Assembly: GCF_026898155.1 (NCBI RefSeq) | Contig: NZ_CP114029.1 | Coordinates: forward strand, 4,754,001 to 4,818,000 | DNA length: 64,000 bases | Direction of reading: 5' to 3' | Origin: Jiella pelagia | GTDB taxonomy: Bacteria; Pseudomonadota; Alphaproteobacteria; Rhizobiales; Rhizobiaceae | In this document: in pieces, positions 9,717 through 18,714 of the stretch | Layout of the letters: every line of letters starts with the position of its first letter | How positions within the stretch are numbered: the first letter of the stretch is position 1 | Position numbers and translations under genes: made by a program | Notes under the pieces: model-generated | The model's input: the letters and a program-made list of their open reading frames with translations, nothing else | What the model was told of the DNA's origin: nothing | The model's database searches: none

Positions 9717-11250
9717 ATGACACAAGCAAAACAGCCGCATGCCAGCGCGGCCGGTCCATCTGACACCGTCGGCGCAATGCCATCGAGCGTCGATTTCTTC
9801 CGCGTCTTCGACCTCAGCACGTCTCCTCACATGATCCTTGATGGCGAGCTGCGCTTCGTCGCGGTCAATCAAGCCTATGAAAAGGTGACGATGCGGCGCC
9901 GGGACGAGCTGATCGGCAACCGGCTGTTCGACATGTTTCCGGAGCGCAGCGACGCGCAGAAGCGGCTGCTTGCTTCCATCGAGACCGCATTCGAGACCGG
10001 TCAACCGGACACTATCGCACTGATTCCCTACGAGATCGACCGCCCGGCCGCGCATGGTGGCGGACGGGAAATCCGCTATTGGAGCGCGATGCACACGCCG
10101 CTTCTCGATGCCGAGGGCCGGGCGGTCTACGTGATCCAGAACACCAACGACGTGACCGCGATCGCTCAAATGAAAGCGTCGGGCCATCTTCCGGGCCATG
10201 CGGCGACCGCAGAACTGGCGCTTTGGCAAAATGCCGAGGCCGTCGAGGAGGCCTACCAGCAGACGCTGGCGGAGAACGAGGAATTCCACCGGCTGTTCAG
10301 TCAGGCGCCGGGCATGATCGCCGTGTTCGAGGGGCAGGAGGCTCCTGGCGACCTTCGTCAGCGACAGCTTCGCCCGCTTCGTCGGCCAACGTCCGATCAT
10401 CGCGCAGCCGCTGCTCGAAGCCATTCCGGAACTCGCCGGCCAGGACTTCGTCGCCATGCTGACGGAGGCGATCGACGCGGGAGGCAGCGTGACCCGCGAG
10501 GGCCTGGCGATCCGCATTCACCGCTCGCCGGACAGTGTGGAGGAGACCTCCTTCGTCGACTTCTTCTGCAATCCGGTTCGCGACGCGGACGGGGGTATCT
10601 ATGGCGTCTTCGTCCAAGGGGTCGATCGGACGGAGGCGATGCGGGCGGCGCATCATCAGCGGATGCTGATGGACGAACTCAATCACCGTGTGAAGAACAC
10701 TCTGGCCACGATCCAGTCGATGGCCCGGCAGAGCTTCCGCGACCCAAGCGATCTCGACAGCGCCCGCTATGCCTTCGAGGCGCGGATCATGGCGCTCAGC
10801 CGGGTCCACAACATTCTCGCCGACCGGCTCTGGGAGGCCGTACCTCTGACGGCGCTGTTATGCGGCAACGCGCAGGGCACCGATCCTGCCAGGATCAGCT
10901 GTCGCGGCGAGGAGCTGCTGCTTTCGCCGAAGACCGGCGTCGCCTTGGCGATCGTCAGTCATGAACTGTTCGCCAATGCCCGCCGGCACGGCGCGCTGCG
11001 CGCCGGCGACGGCCGCGTCGAGATCAGCTGGGAATTCGACCAGATGGCGCTCGACAGCCTCGTCGTGACGTGGCGGGAGATCCAACCGGAACAGGACGGC
11101 GCCCCGCTTCGCCAGGGAATGGGCCTGCGCATATTGAGAAGTATTGTCGAAGGCGAGCTTGCGGGCAGCTTGGCTATTGAACTTGAGCAGAGAGGCCTCA
11201 TCTGCACATTTAAGGTGGGACTTCTGGAGGCAGCAGGCATTGCTGGTTGA
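9717..11250 (+). pseudogene. PAS-domain HWE-family sensor histidine kinase, frame broken near 10341
   Basis: A cytoplasmic sensor kinase without membrane segments. The first frame encodes a PAS domain (about residues 25-140, VFDLSTSPHMILDGELRF) and the start of a second PAS. The second frame continues that PAS (FVSDSFARFVGQR) and holds the kinase core, with the phospho-acceptor His in NHRVKNTLATIQSMARQS, the N box in HELFANARRHGAL and the WxE motif in VVTWREIQ that defines the HWE family. The frames meet at GAGGCTC (10338-10344); deleting one G gives an uninterrupted 510-residue kinase. A receiver gene follows after 10 bases. HWE kinases commonly act in light sensing or the general stress response. 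Confidence 0.85.
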
Positions 11251-11260
11251 GGTGATAAGC

Positions 11261-11626
11261 ATGGGGCTGCAGATCGAGGGCGTGCGTGTTCTCGTAGTGG
11301 AGGACGAGAGCCTGGTGGCGCTGCAGCTCGAGGACATGCTCTACGATCTCGGATGCCACGTCGTGGGTCCGGCGATGCGCATTCGAGCAGCGGGCGAACT
11401 CCTTGATTCCGGCGCCGCCATCGACTGCGCGGTTCTCGACGTCAATGTCTGCGGCGAGAAGGTTTATCCCATCGCCGAGCGACTGTCCGAGATGGGCATT
11501 CCGTTCATCTTTGCCACGGGTTACGGGCGTGACGGCGTCGATTCTCGCTGGACGGCCGTGCCGATCCTCCAGAAACCTTATACGTCGGAACAGATCGGCG
11601 CCTCGCTCGCCCTGTGTCTACAGTAA
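11261..11626 (+). CDS. Single-domain response regulator
   Basis: A 121-residue stand-alone receiver domain. The acidic pair is in VLVVEDESLV, the phospho-acceptor Asp in CAVLDVNV (about residue 57), and the conserved Lys in ILQKPYT. No output domain is present. ATG 11261 has GAGGTGA upstream and lies 10 bases after the HWE kinase, so it is probably its phosphotransfer partner or a phosphate sink. Confidence 0.92.
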   Translation: MGLQIEGVRVLVVEDESLVALQLEDMLYDLGCHVVGPAMRIRAAGELLDSGAAIDCAVLDVNVCGEKVYPIAERLSEMGIPFIFATGYGRDGVDSRWTAVPILQKPYTSEQIGASLALCLQ

Positions 11627-11734
11627 ACAGCGCCGCTGCTGGGTAGTCACCCTCGACTTCGGGGCGGCCACTCAATCCGTTTCGGCGATGGTGACTATCT
11701 CCCTGCCAGACATGCAGGCCTTACCGTTGCTCGG

Positions 11735-12130
11735 TCACTCGTCGCGTGTGCGGGTGAGGAAGAGGACCAACGCGCGCTGGGTGCCCCGCCGTTCTGCGAG
11801 TTCTGCGCCGGGGAAATCGGCTCGGAGCGCAGCGTGCCGATCCACCTGGGCGAGCATAACCAGCCTTGCGCCTTTCTCCTGAATGGCGGCACACAACCGC
11901 GGCGACGGTTCGCCGTCGAGCGCGAGGATGGCTATGACGAATTGGCGCCGCTCCAGTCGGTCGAGCGCTTGCGTTTCATCTTCGGTGATCGTCACTCGCG
12001 CACCGGCCGCCTCCAATCCTTCGGCGATCGCGAGAGCTTCCGCGTGGTGGGCGGCGCAGAGGAGGATATCTCGGCCGGCAAGCAGGCTTGCCCAGTCGAA
12101 CCGGTCGAAGCTGTCGAGACCGCGGCCCAT
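11735..12130 (-). CDS. Hypothetical receiver-like protein
   Basis: The 131-residue product has the alternating hydrophobic pattern of a receiver domain (DILLCAAHHAEALAIAEGLEAAGARV and FVIAILALDGEPSP, with an Asp where the phospho-acceptor would be). The N-terminal acidic pair and a clear Lys motif are missing. It is therefore at best a divergent or pseudo-receiver. It is convergent with the kinase/regulator pair. Coding status is inferred from sequence character only. Confidence 0.45.
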   Translation of the reverse strand: MGRGLDSFDRFDWASLLAGRDILLCAAHHAEALAIAEGLEAAGARVTITEDETQALDRLERRQFVIAILALDGEPSPRLCAAIQEKGARLVMLAQVDRHAALRADFPGAELAERRGTQRALVLFLTRTRDE

Positions 12131-12244
12131 CGGAAGATCCTGTTTCGTCGCCCGATGATCATAGCAGACGAGACCGCATTCTCGGTCGGCCGTTTTGCGA
12201 CGAGGATGAGCGAGACGCAGCGTCCCGACGTCGGGCGGCCTTCC

Positions 12245-12983
12245 TCAGGGCATGTAGCCGCCGCCATTCACCCACAGGACCTGGCCGGTCATGAACCGGC
12301 TGTCCTGCGACAGGAGGAAGCGGATCGGGCCGGTGACGTCGACGGGCTCGGCGATGCGGGCAAGGGGCGTCGCCCGCCGATAGGCGTCGAGATCGACGAC
12401 CGAGGCGCCGTCTTCTTCGGAGCGGCCGGTGCCGCCGCGCAGAAAGGCCGTGTCGACGAGGCCGGGCGCCACGGCGTTGACCCGCACATTCGGCGCCCAT
12501 TCCAGCGCCAGGGTCTTCGTCATGGCGATGACGGCGGCCTTTGCCGCCGAATAGGCGCCGTAGCCGGGCCTGACATGGTGGGCGAGCCCGGACGACACCA
12601 TCACGAAGCTTGAGCCTTCACGCGCGGCGAGGAGCGGGCGCGCGGCCCGGGCCGCGAGGAACGCGCCCCGCAGATTGCCGGCGATCACTTCGTCGAAATA
12701 GCCGGTTTCCATTTCGGCGAGCGGCGTCAGCCTGGCATTGTATCCGGCCAGATTGACGAAGCCGTCGAGACCTTTGCCATCCGACTGGAGGCTCGGCAAA
12801 GGCGACTGAGATCGAGGCTTCGTCGAGAAGATCGATGGCGATTGTTCGCCCTTCCAGCGGGTGCTTTTCCAGCGATGATGGCAGGTCGAAGCCGATCGTC
12901 TCGTGGCCGCGGGCGCGCAGTTCGGCGAGGAGGACGCGGCCAATGCCGCCCGCCGCGCCGAGGATGGCGATGCGCCCGCTCAT
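12245..12983 (-). pseudogene. SDR-family oxidoreductase, frame broken near 12791
   Basis: The N-terminal frame gives MSGRIAILGAAGGIGRVLL (NAD(P)-binding GxxGxIG). The C-terminal frame gives VNLAGYN, the catalytic YSAAK and VLWVNGGGY. The frames meet at GAGGCTC (12788-12794). Read as GAGCTC, the join is FAELQSDGKGLDGFVNLA and the gene encodes a normal SDR of about 245 residues. The ATG at 12983 overlaps the corrected isochorismatase stop as ATGA, as expected in an operon. It is probably the last gene of the 15341-12245 operon. Confidence 0.8.
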
Positions 12984-13631
12984 GCGCCGGCGCGGGCCGG
13001 CTTGGCGGCGAGGCTCGGCCAGATAGTCGAGAATCTCAGCCTCCGAGACGACGTCGGCATATTTGGCGTTCATGTCGAAGAGGTTGGCCTCGTGCGGCGC
13101 GGGATGCCGGTCGCCACAGGCATCGGCGACGACCGTGGTGACGAAGCCGTGGGACATGGCGTCGACGCAGGTGGCGCGGACGCAGCCCGAGGTAGTCAGC
13201 CCCGTCAGGATGACGCTGTCGTGGCCGCCGGCCGTCAGAGTGGAGGCGAGGGAGGTACCGAAAAAGGCCGAAGGATACTGCTTGGAGACGATCAGCTCGT
13301 CGTCGCGCGGCACCAGCCCGTCGGCGAAGGCTGCCGTCGGCTCGCCCTTGACGAAGGCCTTCAGCGGCAGTGCCTTTTCGAAGAAGCGGCCGCCGTCGCG
13401 CCCGCCTCGGTGATAGGTGACCTCGGTGAGGATCACCGGAACGCCCGCCGCATGGGCGGCCTCGCGCACCCTGAGCGCCGAGGCCAGTGCGGCATCGACG
13501 CCGGCGTAGAGATCGCACTGTGGATCGTAATAGGCCTGCGCGAAATCGATGAGGATCAGGGCCGGCCGTCTGCCGAAGCCGGCCTTGTTGCCATAGGCCT
13601 TGGCATAGTTGGCGCTGAGATCGTCGGTCAT
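12980..13631 (-). pseudogene. Isochorismatase-family cysteine hydrolase, end frameshifted near 13013
   Basis: Members of this family hydrolyse amides such as N-carbamoylsarcosine, maleamate or ureidoacrylate. Visible catalytic triad elements are the Asp in LILIDFAQAYYDP, a Lys in ELIVSKQYPSAF and the Cys in TTSGCVRATCVDA. As assembled, the frame runs on into the SDR and looks like a fusion. A one-base change at GAGGCTC (13010-13016) gives the ending AELAAKPARAGA and a stop at 12982-12980 overlapping the SDR ATG. The start ATG 13631 has GGAAGAGG upstream. With the neighbouring racemase-fold enzyme it suggests amide-to-dicarboxylate catabolism. Confidence 0.82.
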
Positions 13632-13678
13632 GGCGTCATCCTCTTCCGGTTACAGGCCTTCTTGGGCTCGACGGCCGC

Positions 13679-14552
13679 TCACTCGGCGGCGTCGGGCCGG
13701 GCGTAGCGCTTTTCGAACTCCCAGACCTCGGGAAAGCCGAGCAGTTCGTTGAATTTCGAGAAGTCGTGGAGATCGATGGCGTCGGTCGTCTCGCCATTGG
13801 CCAGAAGGTCGGCATAGGCCTTCTTCAGGGCCGCACCCATCGACAGGAAGCCGACGGCCGGATGGATGCCGATCGCATAGCCGAGCGCCTGCAGCCTGTC
13901 GGCCGGCAGGAGCGGCGTGCGGCCGCCATTGACCATGTTGGCGAGGAGCGGCGCGTCGATCGCCTCGCAGACGCGCTGCATCTCCTCTTCGCTTTCCGGC
14001 GACTCCACAAAGACGACGTCGGCACCGGCTTCGGCGAAAGCCTTGCCGCGGCGGATCGCTTCGTCGATGCCGTGGGCGGTGCGCGAGATCGGTGCGGGCG
14101 ATGATGAGGAAATCGTCGCTCCGCCGGCTGTCGACCGCGACTTCGATCTTCTGCACCATGTCGGCGAGCGGAATCACCCGCCGGTTCGGCGTGTGGCCGC
14201 ACTTCTTGGGAAATTCCTGATCCTCGAGCTGGATCGCCGAGACCCCCGCCTGCTCGTAGCCGCGCACCGTATGGCGGACATTGAGGAGGCCGCCATAGCC
14301 GGTATCGGCATCGGCGATGACCGGCGTCTTGGTACGCTCGACGATGGTGGCGATGCGAGCCAGCATATCCGAATAGGTGGCAAGGCCGGCATCCGGCAGA
14401 CCCATCGCCGAGGCGACGGTCCCGTAGCCGGTGACGTAGAGGGCCTTGAAGCCCATCGTGTCGGCGATCATTGCGGAAATGAGTTCGAAGACGCCGGGGG
14501 CGGTGACGAATTCGCCGGAGGTGAGGGCTTTCTTCAGAGCGGGATCGGCCAT
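13679..14552 (-). pseudogene. PEP mutase/isocitrate lyase-family protein, frame broken near 14088
   Basis: This Mg-dependent TIM-barrel family includes oxaloacetate decarboxylase, methylisocitrate lyase and dimethylmalate lyase. The N-terminal frame shows APGVFELISAMIAD, the metal-site motif PVIADADTGYGG and QLEDQEFPKKCGH. The C-terminal frame shows ESPESEEEM and ANMVNGGRTPLL. The break is at GAGATC (14085-14090). Reading GAGTC gives ARTDSRTAHGIDEAI and a protein of about 290 residues. It lies 42 bases after the racemase-fold gene in the same operon and probably cleaves or decarboxylates a C4-C6 dicarboxylate. Confidence 0.82.
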
Positions 14553-14594
14553 GTCGATCTTCTTCTTTTTGAGTTGTATCGGTCGGGGTTTGTG

Positions 14595-15341
14595 TCAGTG
14601 CTCGGCCAGGAGCCGGCCGTAGGCTTCGAAACGGTCGTCGAGGCCGGCGGTCCTCAGCATCTGCCAGAACGTCGCCTGGTTGGAGGTGACGACCGGGACG
14701 CCGAGTTCGGCTTCGAGTTCGGCGACGATCGGCAGGGTCGGAAAGTCGGTGCAGGCGATCAGCAGAGCGTCGCTTCCCGGCGCGAAGGCCGCGCGGGCAT
14801 GCGCAGCAACGGCAGCGAGCGGCGTCTTGGCAATGCGCGGATATTCGGAAGGCCCGCCGGCGCCGATGCCGAGGCCGGCGATGGACAGGACATCGAAGCC
14901 GTGATCGGCGAGAAACTGCGTCTCGTGCGCGTTCAACCGGTCCGCATAGGGCGTCGCGACGGAAATGCGCCTGGCGCCGAGGGCCTGAAGCGCAGCGACG
15001 ATCGCCGCTGAGGTGGTGACGCAGGCCGTGCCGGTCCGTGCGCTCAGGTCTTCAGGGAGTGAGGCCGCCGGCGTTACCATGGAGCCTGCGGTGCAGGCAT
15101 AGGCGACAGCATCCGCGCCGGTCTGAGCCAGCAGATCGACGGCCGCTTCGAGATCGGCCATGAGCGCGGCACGCCCGGCTTCGCTTTCCGTGTCGGCATG
15201 CAGAGGCACACGATGGCTGTGAAACGTCACCCCATCCGGCACCATCTGCATCCATTCCGCCTCGTTCACCGTATTGGTTGGGGGAACGATGAGGCCGAGC
15301 TTTGCGCGCGGTGAATAGGTCGATTGATGTCGAGGTACCAT
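14595..15341 (-). CDS. Asp/Glu racemase-superfamily protein (maleate isomerase/arylmalonate decarboxylase type)
   Basis: A 248-residue protein beginning AKLGLIVPPTNTVNEAEW, the N-terminal signature of the maleate isomerase/AMDase group. Both catalytic cysteines are present (AYACTAGSM near residue 86 and LIACTDFP near residue 201), so isomerase or racemase chemistry is plausible. ATG 15341 is chosen because homology starts just after it; the frame upstream overlaps the GntR gene. First gene of the operon with the PEP-mutase-like lyase, isochorismatase and SDR. Divergent from the GntR regulator, which probably controls it. Confidence 0.85.
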   Translation of the reverse strand: MVPRHQSTYSPRAKLGLIVPPTNTVNEAEWMQMVPDGVTFHSHRVPLHADTESEAGRAALMADLEAAVDLLAQTGADAVAYACTAGSMVTPAASLPEDLSARTGTACVTTSAAIVAALQALGARRISVATPYADRLNAHETQFLADHGFDVLSIAGLGIGAGGPSEYPRIAKTPLAAVAAHARAAFAPGSDALLIACTDFPTLPIVAELEAELGVPVVTSNQATFWQMLRTAGLDDRFEAYGRLLAEH

Positions 15342-15391
15342 TGGCTCGGCTGCGAAGGGTTGATAAAGACCAGTTGCCACGTCGATCTCGT

Positions 15392-15407
15392 ATTTGTCCA
15401 GATAAAT
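15392..15407. promoter_or_regulatory. Candidate GntR operator
   Basis: ATTTGTCCAGATAAAT is a 16-base imperfect palindrome (12 of 16 positions symmetric). It lies between the divergent racemase-fold gene and the UTRA-type GntR regulator, the expected place for autoregulated control. Inferred from position and symmetry only. Confidence 0.35.
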
Positions 15408-15461
15408 TTCGGCGATGGCGGAATGGGTCGAGCCGGCCAGTCGTGGCGGAGAGGGACAAGG

Positions 15462-16253
15462 ATGGCCCGCGACATGAAGAGGACGACGGCAGCCGCGGAC
15501 GACGCAGGCACGGGCGCCGAGGAGACCGGCCCGCGCTATCTGCGCATCCACCGTACGCTCGCCGAGCGGATCGCCGGCGGTGCCTATCCGGTCGGCTCGC
15601 TGATGCCGACCGAGACCGAACTCGGCGAGGAATTCTCCACCAGCCGCTTCACGGTCCGTGAGGCGCTGCGCTGCCTGACCGAGGACGGCTATGTCGAGCG
15701 CCGGCAGGGCATGGGGACGCGCGTCCTCTCGGCCAGGCCGCAGGTGCGCTACCACCAGTCCTTCGAATCCCTGCAGGAACTCTTCCAGGTCGCGGTCGAC
15801 ACCTACATGGTGGTGCTCGGCCACCAGCCGGTGATCCTTGAAGCCGAACTCGCCGAGCGGATCGGCGGCCGGACGGGCGAGCGCTGGATCCGCGTCGACG
15901 GTGTCCGCTGGACGGGGCCGGGCGGACGGCCGATCTGCTACATCCAGAGCTACGTGCCGGAGCGTTTCGAGGCGCTGGTGCCGCAATTTGCGGATCATCA
16001 GGGGTCGTTCTTCGATCTTCTGGAGCGCCGGTCGCGCGAGGTGATCGAAGAAGCGCAGCAGGAGATCCGGGCGGTCGAGATGCCGCTGCCGATCTCTCGC
16101 CAGCTCGGTCTGCCGGCAGGCGCGCTGGCGCTGCAGCTGCTGCGGCGCTACGTGACCAATTCTGGCATCCTGATCGCCTCCTTCAACTGGCACGCCGCGG
16201 ACCAGATGACCTACAAGATGCGTATCCGCCGCAGCCGCCAGCCCCCGGAATAG
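15462..16253 (+). CDS. GntR-family regulator, HutC/UTRA type
   Basis: 263 residues. The N-terminal winged helix-turn-helix shows GGAYPVGSLMPTETELGEEF and TSRFTVREALRCL; the C-terminal UTRA ligand domain ends with LQLLRRYVTNSGILIASFNWH. UTRA regulators sense small catabolites. It is divergent from the 15341-12245 catabolic operon and probably represses it until the substrate or an intermediate binds. ATG 15462 has GGAGAGGGA upstream. Confidence 0.92.
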   Translation: MARDMKRTTAAADDAGTGAEETGPRYLRIHRTLAERIAGGAYPVGSLMPTETELGEEFSTSRFTVREALRCLTEDGYVERRQGMGTRVLSARPQVRYHQSFESLQELFQVAVDTYMVVLGHQPVILEAELAERIGGRTGERWIRVDGVRWTGPGGRPICYIQSYVPERFEALVPQFADHQGSFFDLLERRSREVIEEAQQEIRAVEMPLPISRQLGLPAGALALQLLRRYVTNSGILIASFNWHAADQMTYKMRIRRSRQPPE

Positions 16254-16283
16254 CCGCGCCCGCGAGAAGCGTCGCCCGGCAGC

Positions 16284-17159
16284 TCAGACCATCACGGGAT
16301 AGAAGCCTTCACCGCGGCGACGAATGCGCATGCCGTAGGCGCCTCGCAGATGCGCCGGCAAGAGCAGCGTGTCATCCTCGGCTGCGCGATCCAGCAGCGC
16401 ATGACGCAGCTGCGCGGCAGCAGCTTCGTCGAAGCAGAAGCGGCTGTTCCACTCCGGCTTCAGGACGTGGATCGGCGAATGCAGGGCGTCGCCGCAGAAC
16501 AGTGCATGCGAGCCGTCGCCGCAAGCAAGGTCGAGGCCGATCTGGCCCGGCGAATGGCCGGCCAGAGGAACTATCTCGGCGCCGGCAAAAAGCGCGATGC
16601 CGTCGTCGACGGCCTCAACCTGGCCGGCCTCGATTACCGGCAGCATGCTGTCGGCGAAGGCGCCGTGATTGTGGAAACCGGGCCGATCGCTCTCGGCCCG
16701 TTGCCAATGGTCGAGTTCTCTGCGGCCGACGACATAGCGGGCCTTCGGAAAAGTCGGCACGAAGCGGCCGTTCTCCAGCCGGGTGTTCCAGCCGATATGG
16801 TCGGCATGGAGATGGGTGCACATGACGAGGTCCACATCGGCCGGCGACAGGCCGGCCGCCGCGAGCCGTTCGAGATAGCCCGTCGCCCGTCGCCGGTTCC
16901 AGTCCTCGCGGCGCGGCCGCGGCTTGTCCTCGCCGACGCAGCTGTCGATCAGGATGGTCAGCCCGCCGACGCGGAGGAGGAAGCTGTGCAGGCTGAGGAG
17001 GATCGTCCGGGCGTCGAAATCGACGTGGTTCGGGGCGAGCAGGGCGGCGTCGTGCGCCAGCTCCGACATGGCGCGGCCCGGCAGCAGCAGATCGAAGGGC
17101 AAGACGAAGGGATCGAGATCGACGATCTTTCCAAGCGTCGCGGAACCGAGTTTCAGCAT
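16284..17159 (-). CDS. Metallo-beta-lactamase-fold hydrolase
   Basis: A 291-residue MBL-fold protein with the dinuclear metal motif THLHADHIG, a second His in PLAGHSPGQIG and a metal Asp in LFCGDALHSP. The arrangement resembles quorum-quenching lactonases and related lactone/ester hydrolases; the substrate is undetermined. No signal peptide. It starts 7 bases after the SDR stop and is the last gene of the 21660-16284 operon, where it could open a lactone formed by the monooxygenase pathway. Confidence 0.88.
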   Translation of the reverse strand: MLKLGSATLGKIVDLDPFVLPFDLLLPGRAMSELAHDAALLAPNHVDFDARTILLSLHSFLLRVGGLTILIDSCVGEDKPRPRREDWNRRRATGYLERLAAAGLSPADVDLVMCTHLHADHIGWNTRLENGRFVPTFPKARYVVGRRELDHWQRAESDRPGFHNHGAFADSMLPVIEAGQVEAVDDGIALFAGAEIVPLAGHSPGQIGLDLACGDGSHALFCGDALHSPIHVLKPEWNSRFCFDEAAAAQLRHALLDRAAEDDTLLLPAHLRGAYGMRIRRRGEGFYPVMV

Positions 17160-17166
17160 GGGCGCC

Positions 17167-17992
17167 TCACATGATCGCCGGGCGCTCGACGCCGGGAGAA
17201 CGCGCCTTCGCCGCCGCCTCGTCGTCGGTGAGTTCCAAATCCCACAGCCTTGCAATGAAGCGGGCGCCGGTGACGCCGTTCGAGGCGTCCGAACAGAGCC
17301 AGCCGATCGCTCGCCGCATGACCGAAGCCGGCAGGAGATTGCCGTCGGCGCCCTTCTTGTCCGGGCTCGGGGGCAGGAGATCGGTGTCGGCGGCGCCGCC
17401 CGGCAGATAGACGTTGACGTCGACGCCGCTGCCGGAAAGATCCTGCGCCCAGACCCGAGAGGCCGCCTCCAGCGCCGCCTTGGACGGGCCGTAGGGTGAA
17501 TAGCCCCGCCGCACCATCGTCTGGTCCGATGTCGAGACGTTGACGATCTTGCCGAAGCCGCGCTCCAGCATGCCGGGCACGACGGCGCTCGCCATGTTGA
17601 AGGCGCCGTTGACGTTGATGTCGATGATCGTCTTCCAGGCCTTTGGCGACACTTCCCAGAACCGCGTCGGCTGGGTGTTGAAGGTTTCGCTGATCATCCG
17701 CATGCCGCGGCCGGCATTGTTGACGAGGACGTCGACGCGGCCGAAGCGCGATATCGCCTCGGCGACGACGTTCTGCGCGGCCTCGGGATCGGCGACGTCG
17801 GCGGCGAGCGCCAGCACGCGGTAGGCTGGAATCTCCGCCGCCGTCTCACGCAGCTCCGGCGTTTCCGCGGCGCCGGTGATGACGAGGCGGGCGCCCTGTC
17901 CTGCGAGGCTCCAGCGCCATCTCGCGGCCGAGCCCGCGCGCGCCGCCTGTGACGATGACGACGCGGCCGTCGAGGGAAGGGTGGTTGGTCAT
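17167..17992 (-). pseudogene. SDR-family oxidoreductase, frame broken near 17908
   Basis: The N-terminal frame from ATG 17992 reads GRVVIVTGGARGLGREMALE (TGxxxGxG cofactor motif). The remainder, in another frame, has VDVLVNNAGRG, the catalytic YSPYGPSKAAL and a C-terminal DLELTDDEAA. The frames meet at GAGGCTC (17905-17911). Reading GAGCTC gives MALELAGQGARLVITGA and a full SDR of about 275 residues. ATG 17992 overlaps the GntR stop as ATGA. Confidence 0.82.
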
Positions 17993-18711
17993 GGATGATC
18001 TGCTTTCTCGGGCCGCCGCGCCGGCTTCGTCGACAGGATGTGGCCGCTCATCGCCGCCTCGGCCCAGTCGGGATTGCCGGCCTTCAACGCAGCGACGATG
18101 TCGCGATGCTGGGCGTTGGAGCGGGCAATGTTCACCCGCTGCTCCCAGACGAACTGCTTGATGAGTTCCAGCGGCAGCGACAGCGCCTGGGCGCTGAGCG
18201 TCTGCATCTGGGCCGAACGCGTCGCCCGGACGACGTGTGCGTGGAAGCTGGTGTTGAGTTCCACGAAGCGCTGGAGCTCGGCTTCGGATCGGCTCGGGCC
18301 GATCTCGTCGATCGCCGCAACGATCTCCTCCAGCGCTTCGACCTCCGTTGCGGTGATCGTGGTGGCGGCGATCCGCGCGGCATAGCTTTCGAGCCGGGCG
18401 CGGATCTCGAAGACGATCGTCACCTCTTCGAAGGAGAAGTCGGCGACGAAGCGATGGCGCTGATCGGCGCGTGCAAGACCCTCCGCAACGAGCCGGCGCA
18501 GTGCCTCGCGCACCGGCGTGCGGCTCGTCCCGGTCATCCGTGCGAGCGCCTCTTCACCGAGGTGGGAGCCGGCGGGAAGGGAGCCGCGCAGAATGGCGCG
18601 GCGGATGCCCTGATAGGCGCGCTCGGCCGGCCGCTCGATGCCTTCGCCGTCGAGTTCTTCGGCGAGCGAGGCGAGGTCGGCCGTGGCATGAGGCTCGATC
18701 AGCCCGAGCAT
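17989..18711 (-). CDS. GntR-family regulator, FadR/FCD type
   Basis: 240 residues. The winged helix-turn-helix shows GIRRAILRGSLPAGSHLGEE and TGTSRTPVREALRRL; an all-helical FCD effector domain follows with metal-ligand-like Asp/His positions (LNTSFHAHVVRAT, NAQHRDIVAAL). Embedded in the catabolic operon with 4-base overlap to the SDR and 3 bases from the deacetylase-fold gene, so it is co-transcribed with the genes it probably controls. Candidate sites TTGTGTACAA lie in the 21661-21992 divergent region. Confidence 0.92.
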   Translation of the reverse strand: MLGLIEPHATADLASLAEELDGEGIERPAERAYQGIRRAILRGSLPAGSHLGEEALARMTGTSRTPVREALRRLVAEGLARADQRHRFVADFSFEEVTIVFEIRARLESYAARIAATTITATEVEALEEIVAAIDEIGPSRSEAELQRFVELNTSFHAHVVRATRSAQMQTLSAQALSLPLELIKQFVWEQRVNIARSNAQHRDIVAALKAGNPDWAEAAMSGHILSTKPARRPEKADHP

Positions 18712-18714
18712 GGT

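Noticed and set aside
12618-13631. Natural isochorismatase-SDR fusion protein
   Set aside because: The linker residues are unlike either family, and a one-base correction gives two proteins with a clean ATGA overlap.
18671-18690. Ninth GAGGCTC frameshift near the FCD-GntR start
   Set aside because: The heptamer occurs there, but the frame is continuous and needs no correction; the same holds for copies in mtnA (about 37262) and znuC (about 46714).
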